Shown one piece after another: positions 22,267-28,224 of a stretch of 28,224 bases of DNA. The stretch's first letter is position 1. Each line of letters begins with the position of its first letter. The notes beneath the pieces were generated by a model, which was given only the letters and a program-made list of their open reading frames with translations, searched no databases and had not been told where the DNA came from. The stretch is taken from positions 1-28,224 of the forward strand of contig CAYXDG010000044.1 of the NCBI GenBank assembly GCA_964463655.1, given 5' to 3'. The translations under genes and the position numbers were made by a program. Source of the DNA: Halothece sp964463655 (GTDB taxonomy: Bacteria > Cyanobacteriota > Cyanobacteriia > Cyanobacteriales > Rubidibacteraceae).

Positions 22267-23022
22267 TCAATGACGCTTTAAAACCCAGATTTCTAACAAT
22301 GACCATTCTTCCCCTGGATAGTTTTCTTGTTCAAGGGGAGAAAGTCGGCGATGGCGAGTGGCAGTGCTGCCAACAAAGTTAAGATGTTCTAGAAGGATAC
22401 GCTTGGTCATGTCTGCTTTTTCCAGACCAAAGGGATTTAAAAAGTTTACCAGACAATAGCCTTCTCGGGGAGCTTGGGCAAATGCCTGAATCAGTTTTGC
22501 GATCGCGCTTTCTTCAAGATAAACCAAAGCCGCCGTCGATACCAGAATATCTGCTTTTGGCAACGCTTGCAACACTTGTGCTTCTTTTTCGGCTGAGGGC
22601 TGGTTTAGGTCTGCTTGAATGATTTGGTCAAAGATTCCCGCTTTTTTTCCGTATTGTAAAGCATTTTCCGAAAGATCAATGCCTGTGGTTTGGAGATTGA
22701 GACGACGGGGTTTGAGGGGTTTGATGGCTGTTTCCGCATCCTGCCAATTTTTGCGAATCTCTGCTACCGTTAGATTGTGCGCGATTGCGAGGGTGGTATT
22801 CCCAAAACAGCAACACAGATCAACATAAGGGATGACTTTTCCTTCCTGTTGTTCGCACCAAGGAAGAATAAGACGGTCAAAGGTTTTCCGATTGTTATCA
22901 TCGGAAATGTAATCTAAAGCATCAATAATCCGTTCTTTAAAGGGGACAGGAGTTGACTCCATATAAATGTCATCAAAGTGTTGTTTTTTTTCGTCCGTTT
23001 TGACACTAGATTGTTCGCTCAT
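22267..23022 (-). CDS. Class I SAM-dependent methyltransferase
   Basis: 251 residues. Motif I is YVDLCCCFGNTTLAI (near 66-80), motif II TGIDLSENALQYGKKAG with the Asp that holds the SAM ribose, then IIQADLNQP and ILVSTAALVYL for motifs III-IV. The Rossmann fold is clear, but the first glycine-rich motif has three cysteines where most members have G-x-G. The substrate is unknown. The last visible part (GEEWSLLEIWVLKRH) is a usual end strand. The gene is isolated, with the IS605-like remnant directly downstream and a long gap upstream. Confidence high for fold, none for substrate. Confidence 0.8.
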   Translation of the reverse strand: MSEQSSVKTDEKKQHFDDIYMESTPVPFKERIIDALDYISDDNNRKTFDRLILPWCEQQEGKVIPYVDLCCCFGNTTLAIAHNLTVAEIRKNWQDAETAIKPLKPRRLNLQTTGIDLSENALQYGKKAGIFDQIIQADLNQPSAEKEAQVLQALPKADILVSTAALVYLEESAIAKLIQAFAQAPREGYCLVNFLNPFGLEKADMTKRILLEHLNFVGSTATRHRRLSPLEQENYPGEEWSLLEIWVLKRH

Positions 23023-23512
23023 TACTTATTTCACGCTATACTCAACAGAGTTACCATACCTGATCTATTAACACACCAGCAACTCTCTTTGTCTAGTTAA
23101 TCAGATGTTGAGTTTCAGGTGAATACAGACTTAAATTTAAACCACTAATTCCAATGGTCTGGTCAAGATCATCAACAGAGAAGGAAGAAGAGTTTAAGCA
23201 AACCTCTGTATAATTGGCAAAAATCCTTGACATCCATTAGAGAGGCAAGTAAGATTAGATAGAAATTAAACTCCAGTCAGGATGGTGGCTTTAAGCTAAT
23301 ATGTTATCTTATCTTGCTGCTGCCTGATAGAAGTAAATATACAAAGATGGCTTAATCCTGATTTAAATGGCTAGGAAAATCAGTTGAAGAGAGCAAAGGT
23401 GATCAAAACCTAATGTCAAACTTCTCAACTGGGAACACAAACTTAAATGAATAGTCACTTAAATTACCAACCAATTCAATTAGTAACCATTCGGTGTGAG
23501 GTAAACTAAACA
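23023..23512. other. 490-base intergenic region upstream of the acidic repeat protein
   Basis: AT-rich, no coding frame of note. Its left part must hold the methyltransferase promoter (minus strand). A good sigma70-type promoter lies at 23227-23255 on the plus strand, leaving a leader of about 250 bases before the ATG at 23513. Repeated short words are seen in the leader (CTTAAAT/ACTTAAAT near 23443 and 23457; GGCTTAATC and GGCTTTAAG). No clear riboswitch was recognised. Confidence 0.5.
23227..23255 (+). promoter_or_regulatory. Candidate promoter of the acidic repeat protein gene
   Basis: TTGACA (23227-23232), 17 bases, TAAGAT (23250-23255). The perfect -35 and ideal spacing make this the best promoter in the region. 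Confidence 0.5.
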
Positions 23513-24583
23513 ATGGCATTTATTACCAACCCAACAGTATTATTGCCTTTCTTCGATGAGGCTTTCTACTTAAATGACAATCCAGATGTTCAAAGTGCAG
23601 TCGCAGATGGTATTTTTGATGACGGCTTTGAACACTTCTTCGAGTTTGGACTTAGTGAGGGACGCATTCCAAGAGAAGAATTAACGTTTTTCTCTAGCTC
23701 AGGGTACGAAGACAGTAACCCTGATGTTGATGCAGCCGTAGAAAATGGTGTCTTTGCAAGTGGTTTAGAACACTTCTTAACCTTTGGCTTGAATAACGAG
23801 GAAGTTTCAGGTCGTATTGAGCAAGGTGGAACTGGATTTGAGTTTTTTAATGAGACCTTCTACCTCAGTAATAATCCTGATGTTCAAGACGCATTTATCA
23901 ATGGATTCTTTGATAGCGGTCTAGAACATTTTATCCAATTCGGGCTTAATGAAGGTCGCGTTTCAGGTGAAGTCTTAACGTTTTTCAATGAAGACACCTA
24001 CCTGGAAAACAACAATGATGTGGCAATAGCGGTCCAAAATGATGTTTTTGGCAGCGCGTTAGAACACTTTTTGCTATTCGGGGTTGATGAAGGACGAGAC
24101 GGCACTGGATACGATGACTTCTTTAACGAAGAGAACTATCTTGAGCAAAATGGAGATGTCGCAGCAGCAGTTACTAACGGGGTCTTTGGCACAGGTCTAG
24201 AACACTATATTAACTTTGGCTTTGCAGAAGGTCGAGTGATTCCCCCAGGGACAGTAACGGTTGATCCTGTAACTCAGGCTGAATCCAGTATTACCTTTGA
24301 ATTTGATGTTATTACTAACTCAGCCCTCAATGCAACCTTAGACTTCTCTGTTGTAGGAACTGGAACGGATGCAACTCTTCCCAGTGATTTTGAAGGCGGT
24401 GTTAACCCGGCAGGAACAGTCGATATTATCAATGGTGTTGGGACGATTAGCTTTGAGATCGCAGATGATGCGATTGATGAACCTGATGAAACCTTCCAAC
24501 TTGCCTTAACGAACCCTCTCGATGATGACGAACTGGTAGCAACGGCGATCGGAACGATTGTTGACGATGATATCGTAACTTAA
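23513..24583 (+). CDS. Acidic repeat protein with Calx-beta domain, probably exported
   Basis: 356 residues. Five copies of a roughly 39-44-residue unit, FFNExxYLxxNPDVxxAVxNG followed by xFxSGLEHFxxFGxxEGR (about 13-51, 59-101, 110-149, 157-195, 203-241; the second is degenerate), then a Calx-beta domain (about 246-352) with its acidic loops (ADDAIDEPDETFQLALTNPL). The composition is striking: no Lys, no Cys, no Trp, six Arg and about 69 Asp+Glu. No signal peptide is present, so type I secretion, common for Calx-beta and related calcium-binding proteins, is the likely route. Such NPDV...EGR repeats occur in large secreted or S-layer-associated cyanobacterial proteins. A calcium-binding surface or matrix role is inferred, not shown. 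The gene has its own promoter and terminator. Confidence 0.85.
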   Translation: MAFITNPTVLLPFFDEAFYLNDNPDVQSAVADGIFDDGFEHFFEFGLSEGRIPREELTFFSSSGYEDSNPDVDAAVENGVFASGLEHFLTFGLNNEEVSGRIEQGGTGFEFFNETFYLSNNPDVQDAFINGFFDSGLEHFIQFGLNEGRVSGEVLTFFNEDTYLENNNDVAIAVQNDVFGSALEHFLLFGVDEGRDGTGYDDFFNEENYLEQNGDVAAAVTNGVFGTGLEHYINFGFAEGRVIPPGTVTVDPVTQAESSITFEFDVITNSALNATLDFSVVGTGTDATLPSDFEGGVNPAGTVDIINGVGTISFEIADDAIDEPDETFQLALTNPLDDDELVATAIGTIVDDDIVT

Positions 24584-24609
24584 GGTGGAAAATTCCTGAT
24601 CGACTTAAG

Positions 24610-24637
24610 AGTCCTTCCAAATTTGGAGGGACTTTTT
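24610..24637 (+). terminator. Rho-independent terminator after the acidic repeat protein
   Basis: 9-bp stem AGTCCTTCC/GGAGGGACT (one T-G pair) with loop AAATTT, followed by TTTT; 26 bases after the stop codon. Strong. Confidence 0.9.
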
Positions 24638-24654
24638 GATCAAAAAATACAAGT

Positions 24655-25329
24655 TTAAACCCTTGATTTTAATGGTAAAATCAGATCTTTTCGCTTTAAC
24701 AAAAACCCTTGCATTCCTATTGCCTTAGCTGCTTCATAATCTTCTCCCTGACGATCGCCAATATGCCAAGTTTCTTCTGGGGATACCTGATAGAACGCGA
24801 TCGCCCTTTGGAAGATTTTGGGATCGGGTTTGGCGGCTCCCACTTCTGAGGAAATAGTAACGCTGCTAAAATATTCTTTCAAATGAAGGGCTTTTAAGAC
24901 CTGATAAAGGCGAGAATCAAAATTAGAAATTATACCCAGTTCAATGCCTTCTTCACGCCAATGTTCTAAACAGGGGACAACATCAGGATACACTTTCCAA
25001 GGGATGGCTGTTGTAAAATGTCGATAAAGACGGCTAAAAAACACATCAAAGTCAATAAACTTATGAGTCGCATCTACTTTTTGAAAGGTGCGTTTAGTAA
25101 TATCGCGCCACCATTGAAACTCTTTTTTAGAAATCTCCCCTGCTGGGGTATCGGGAAAGGCGAGGGGAGAAGCCACTTTAAACACTTCATAAAAAGCGCT
25201 GTCTAATTCGGTGGGGGAAGTGAGAACTCCAAAACTGCGGGCGATCGCGCTATACACCTCCCCAACACTCCCTTTCACGCCGAACAATGTCCCCACAGCA
25301 TCTAGAAAAATCACCTTTGGTTTTGACAT
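24655..25329 (-). CDS. HAD family hydrolase (HDHD3/REG-2-like, subfamily IA)
   Basis: 224 residues. HAD motifs in order: motif I FLDAVGTLF with nucleophile Asp10 (second acid replaced by Val, as in the REG-2/HDHD3 group), motif II IISNFDSR (about 134), motif III Lys in AAKPDPKIF (about 165), motif IV HIGDRQGEDYEAAKAIG (about 190). The helical cap lies between motifs I and II. Because the second Asp of DxD is absent, the enzyme may be a weak phosphatase or act on an unusual substrate. One base separates its ATG from the stop of the NADH dehydrogenase gene, so the two are cotranscribed, but a functional link is unknown. Confidence 0.85.
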   Translation of the reverse strand: MSKPKVIFLDAVGTLFGVKGSVGEVYSAIARSFGVLTSPTELDSAFYEVFKVASPLAFPDTPAGEISKKEFQWWRDITKRTFQKVDATHKFIDFDVFFSRLYRHFTTAIPWKVYPDVVPCLEHWREEGIELGIISNFDSRLYQVLKALHLKEYFSSVTISSEVGAAKPDPKIFQRAIAFYQVSPEETWHIGDRQGEDYEAAKAIGMQGFLLKRKDLILPLKSRV

Positions 25330-25330
25330 T

Positions 25331-26551
25331 TTACACCTGAGATAATAACTTAGAGAACGGTTGTGTAATCCAATTTGAGCCGACCGTTAGCTGGTGTTCT
25401 GGGGTCGGCATTCGCGAGAGATAAGCTAACCGACGAGCTAAGTAGGCTAACATTCCATCTAGCTTGACTCCCTCTGAGGTTAAACTCGCGTTGTCGGTTC
25501 CTAGAACTAACATTTCCCCTAAGCTATAGTATTTGAATGGTAGTAGGGGTCGTCCTGTCAGAGAAGCCCAGATATTCCAGGCACAGTAATCGGATTGTTG
25601 AAACGCAACTTGTGCGGTTGTTGGGACGACTTGCCCGCTAGCATCGCGACAACTGGCAAGGTCTCCCAAGGCAAAGATTGAGTCTTGTCCTTCCACTTGT
25701 AACGTTGGCTCAACTTTAATTTTACCTTGTTTATTCTGGGGTAAATTTAAATTCTTAATCAACTCAGAAACCGCTGTTCCCACTGTCCAAATCACTACAT
25801 CAACGGGAATTTGGTCAGCTTTTCCTTTGTAGAGGAGGGTAATTTCGCTTTCAGTGATTTTTTCAACGGTGGTTTCGAGATCAATCCAGATTTCTCGCTC
25901 TTCTAGGGCTTTTTTCGCCGTTTCGCGGTTAAACTCAGGGGAGGCTTTCAAAATCATGTCTCCCCGTTCGATAATGCGAATCCGAGCGCGATCGCGGAGT
26001 CGATCGCGGAGTTTGCAAGCCAACTCAACGCCACTATAGCCACCACCAACAATAGCAATGCGAATCTTCTCGCGATCGCGTAGCGTCTCCGAAGGAGAAT
26101 CGCTGTTTTCTAGAGAGCGCAATTGATCATCTAACTGATAGGCATCTTTTAAACTATGGAAAGGAAATGCAAACTCCGCAGCGCCCGAAACCATTTCTAG
26201 AGGAGTTCTTCCTCCAAGAGCGAGAACGAGCTTATCATAATTTAAATCCTCTTGATCAGCCAATTTCACTTGTTGCGTCTCAAAATTGATATCGGTGACT
26301 GTTCCTTGGACAAACTGAATTTTAGTATCCGCTAAAATTTCCATGAAGGGGGGGGCAATTTCCCAAGTTTGCAACTCATCTGTGAGCAGTTCGTAGAGAA
26401 GAGGCGTAAACAAAAAGCGATCGCGCTGATCCACTAAGACAATTTCTGGCACAAATTGGTGATCCCAAGGAAGTTGACTAAGGCGTAGGGCGGTGTACAG
26501 CCCACCAAATCCTCCCCCTAAAATACAGATGCGGTTTCTTGATTGACTCAT
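25331..26551 (-). CDS. Type II NAD(P)H dehydrogenase (NDH-2), possibly NdbB-like
   Basis: 406 residues. FAD-binding GGGFGG at 12-17 (ICILGGGFGGLYTAL), second nucleotide site GGGYSG at 169-174 (IAIVGGGYSGVELA), the FAD-contact strand SIFALGDLAS (about 295-304), then VPTTAQVAFQQSDY, the quinone-side motif of the NDH-2 family. These are single-subunit, non-pumping NADH:quinone oxidoreductases at the membrane surface. Length and the lack of the long C-terminal membrane anchor of NdbC suggest the NdbA/NdbB group; in Synechocystis NdbB is reported to reduce demethylphylloquinone, which would connect to menD in this window. This is inference only. The HAD gene follows after one base. Confidence 0.82.
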   Translation of the reverse strand: MSQSRNRICILGGGFGGLYTALRLSQLPWDHQFVPEIVLVDQRDRFLFTPLLYELLTDELQTWEIAPPFMEILADTKIQFVQGTVTDINFETQQVKLADQEDLNYDKLVLALGGRTPLEMVSGAAEFAFPFHSLKDAYQLDDQLRSLENSDSPSETLRDREKIRIAIVGGGYSGVELACKLRDRLRDRARIRIIERGDMILKASPEFNRETAKKALEEREIWIDLETTVEKITESEITLLYKGKADQIPVDVVIWTVGTAVSELIKNLNLPQNKQGKIKVEPTLQVEGQDSIFALGDLASCRDASGQVVPTTAQVAFQQSDYCAWNIWASLTGRPLLPFKYYSLGEMLVLGTDNASLTSEGVKLDGMLAYLARRLAYLSRMPTPEHQLTVGSNWITQPFSKLLSQV

Positions 26552-26630
26552 TTGTCTTGCCTTAACGCGCTATAAACCCATACCCAATAATTGTAACGTT
26601 TCATGAACGCAGCGACTTCTTAAGTAAATA

Positions 26631-26653
26631 AGCCTCCACCAACGGTGGAGGCT
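26631..26653 (-). terminator. Hairpin terminator after psbC
   Basis: Perfect 10-bp stem AGCCTCCACC/GGTGGAGGCT with a 3-base loop, 33 bases after the psbC stop. In the psbC direction it is followed by TATTTACTT, a T-rich tail. Confidence 0.8.
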
Positions 26654-26685
26654 CTAAATTCATTTGTTAAGTGTAACCCTTAACT

Positions 26686-28068
26686 CTAGTCAAGGTCAGG
26701 CATGGATAACACAGGTTCAGTTTCGCGAGTGATTCCTTTAACGAAACCAGCAGCAGCAGCACGAGCGCGACCCGCGTGCCATAAGTGACCGATTAAGAAG
26801 AAGAAACCAAGGATGAAGTGAGAACCAGCTAACCATTGACGGAGGTTAACGTAGTTGAAGGAGTTAGGCTCGGTAATAATTCCACCAACGGAGTTGATAG
26901 AACCGTTAGGAGCGTGAGTCATGTATTCAGCAGCACGACGGAGTTGCCAAGGCTGAATGTCATTGCGGATTTTGTCCACATCAAGACCGTTGGGTCCACG
27001 TAAAGGCTCTAACCAAGGACCACGGAAGTCCCAGAAGCGCATGGTTTCACCACCGAGGATAATTTCACCAGTGGGAGAGCGCATTAAGTATTTCCCTAAA
27101 CCCGTAGGACCTTGGGAAGTTGCAATGTTAGCCCCTAAACGTTGGTCACGGGCTAAGAATAAGAACGCTTGTGCTTGAGAGGCTTCTGCGTTGGTGGGGC
27201 CGTAGAATTCACTGGGATAAGCAGTGTTGTTGAACCAAACCATTGCAGCAGCGACGAAACCCATTAAGGAAAGTGCGCCGAGGCTGTAGGAAAGGTAGGC
27301 TTCACCAGACCAGACGAAAGCACGACGTACCCAACCAAAAGGCTTGGTGAGAATGTGCCAAACGCCACCAGCGATACAGATTAAGCCAACCCAGATGTGA
27401 CCGCCGATGATGTCTTCCATGTTGTCAACACCGATGATCCAACCTTCACCACCAAAAGGAGACGCTAATAAGTAGCCGAAGATGGTTGCAGGGTTGAGAG
27501 TGGGGTTATTGATCACACGAACATCACCACCGCCAGGCGCCCAAGTGTCATAAACACCACCGAAGAACATGGCTTTGAACACTAAGAGTAGCGCACCGAT
27601 TCCTAAAATAATCAGGTGGAAACCAATGATATTGGTCATTTTGTTCTTGTCTTTCCAGTCGTAACCGAAGAAGGAAGAGTATTCTTCTAAGGTTTCAGGG
27701 CCACGAACGGCGTGGTAGATACCACCCAAGCCAAGAACAGCAGAGGAAATTAAGTGTAATACACCAACGACGAAGTAGGGAAAGGTGTCAATCACTTCAC
27801 CTGCAGGGCCAACACCCCAACCTAAAGTAGCCAGGTGAGGGAGAAGGATTAAACCCTGTTCATACATGGGCTTTTCAGGGACAAAGTGACCAACTTCAAA
27901 GAGGGTCATTGCGCCAGCCCAGAAAACAATGAGACCAGCATGAGCAACGTGAGCGCCGAGTAATTTTCCAGAAAGGTTAATTAAACGAGCGTTACCAGAC
28001 CACCAAGCGTAACCGCTAGATTCTTGGTCACGACCAGTGCCAATAAAAGTATTAGAGAGCGTTACCAC
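26686..28068 (-). CDS. psbC: Photosystem II core antenna protein CP43
   Basis: 460 residues starting at the GTG at 28068 (VVTLSNTFIGTGRDQESSGY). This start is preceded by AGAGGAGG, 8-9 bases away, as usual for psbC. The ORF to 28134 reads through psbD in another frame and is not the start. CP43 is a six-helix chlorophyll a protein; its large lumenal loop carries the GGETMRFWDFRGPW motif, whose Glu and Arg (354 and 357 in Thermosynechococcus numbering) contact the Mn4CaO5 cluster. Histidine ligands for chlorophyll are seen (HVAHAG, HLISSA, HWHAG-like GHLWHAGRARAAAAGF). It overlaps psbD by 17 bases; both are made from the same transcript. The C-terminus LSMPDLD is typical. Confidence 0.98.
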   Translation of the reverse strand: MVTLSNTFIGTGRDQESSGYAWWSGNARLINLSGKLLGAHVAHAGLIVFWAGAMTLFEVGHFVPEKPMYEQGLILLPHLATLGWGVGPAGEVIDTFPYFVVGVLHLISSAVLGLGGIYHAVRGPETLEEYSSFFGYDWKDKNKMTNIIGFHLIILGIGALLLVFKAMFFGGVYDTWAPGGGDVRVINNPTLNPATIFGYLLASPFGGEGWIIGVDNMEDIIGGHIWVGLICIAGGVWHILTKPFGWVRRAFVWSGEAYLSYSLGALSLMGFVAAAMVWFNNTAYPSEFYGPTNAEASQAQAFLFLARDQRLGANIATSQGPTGLGKYLMRSPTGEIILGGETMRFWDFRGPWLEPLRGPNGLDVDKIRNDIQPWQLRRAAEYMTHAPNGSINSVGGIITEPNSFNYVNLRQWLAGSHFILGFFFLIGHLWHAGRARAAAAGFVKGITRETEPVLSMPDLD

Positions 28069-28224
28069 GGGGAAGTACCTCCTCTGGGAATTCAAAACGT
28101 TCGTGGGGTTGGTCATCCGGGGCCATCCATGCACGGAGACCTTCGTTTAATAAGATGTTTTTGGTGTAAAAGGTTTCAAACTCAGGGTCTTCTGCTGCAC
28201 GAATTTCTTGAGATACGAAGTCAT
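28052..28224 (-). CDS. psbD: Photosystem II D2 protein, C-terminal end only
   Basis: The last 56 codons plus stop (TAA at 28052-28054) are present; the rest is beyond the right edge. The reading is DFVSQEIRAAEDPEFETFYT, KNILLNEGLRAWMAPDDQPH and ERFEFPEEVLPRGNAL, which is the conserved D2 C-terminus. D2 binds pheophytin, QA and half of the reaction-centre chlorophylls. The stop lies 17 bases inside psbC, so psbD and psbC are translationally coupled. Confidence 0.97.
   Translation of the reverse strand, partial: DFVSQEIRAAEDPEFETFYTKNILLNEGLRAWMAPDDQPHERFEFPEEVLPRGNAL

Noticed and set aside
28069..28134. psbC start at the upstream ATG
   Set aside because: The GTG at 28068 with AGAGGAGG is the established type of psbC start, and the region upstream encodes the end of psbD in another frame.
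1..28224. CRISPR array, rRNA or tRNA genes
   Set aside because: No regularly spaced direct repeats and no cloverleaf or rRNA-like sequence was seen on either strand. A tRNA scan would be decisive.
1..28224. Abundant GCGATCGC as a signal of its own
   Set aside because: It is the well-known HIP1 octamer of cyanobacteria and is spread over most genes.

Overview
The window is a piece of a cyanobacterial chromosome. The evidence is gene content (psbD/psbC, a flavodiiron flv4/flv2 operon, a Ycf66 protein, a CpcF-type bilin lyase, GuaB3, menD for phylloquinone) and the very frequent octamer GCGATCGC (HIP1) in genes on both strands. Unicellular beta-cyanobacteria of the Halothece/Dactylococcopsis type would fit the base composition and one very acidic protein, but that placement is a guess. 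No rRNA, tRNA or CRISPR array was seen.

Layout. 1-824 (-) is the 5' part of lipA. 1046-3044 (-) is a tight run antitoxin > RelE toxin > GNAT acetyltransferase > extended SDR. 3113-4165 (-) is hemE. 4346-4963 (+) is a CpcF-like lyase and 5167-6330 (+) is guaB3. 6413-9770 (+) holds a short SDR, a possible broken small ORF, fabG and menD. 9798-10856 (-) is a nicotinamidase-like hydrolase whose last codons lie in a repeat. 11000-12178 (+) is sat. 12576-17219 (+) is a Mo-nitro_C small protein, flv4, a PsiE-like membrane protein (Sll0218 type) and flv2. 17234-17972 is the divergent smtB/smtA metal-resistance pair. Ycf66 (-) and an atypical OmpR-type regulator (+) follow. 19541-21943 (-) holds murE, a DUF4330 protein and the decayed 3' end of a SAM hydroxide adenosyltransferase gene. 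22027-22250 looks like an internally deleted IS200/IS605 element. Then come a methyltransferase (-), a secreted-type acidic repeat protein with a Calx-beta domain (+), a HAD hydrolase and a type II NADH dehydrogenase (-), and finally psbC and the end of psbD (-).

How the genes work together. The flv4/flv2 operon (electron outlet protecting photosystem II), psbD/psbC (photosystem II core), hemE (tetrapyrroles), the CpcF-like lyase (phycobilisome), menD and the NDH-2 enzyme (quinones, redox) all serve photosynthesis. fabG, lipA, murE, sat and guaB3 are core metabolism. Intergenic spaces carry several families of short palindromes.

Most noteworthy: the orphan IS605 remnant that may still hold an omega-RNA-like right end; the lysine-free acidic repeat protein behind a long leader; a SAM-hydrolase pseudogene with an in-frame TGA; the Mo-nitro_C protein leading the flv operon; and a hairpin family with compensating base changes. 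All calls come from reading the sequence only; no database search was run.
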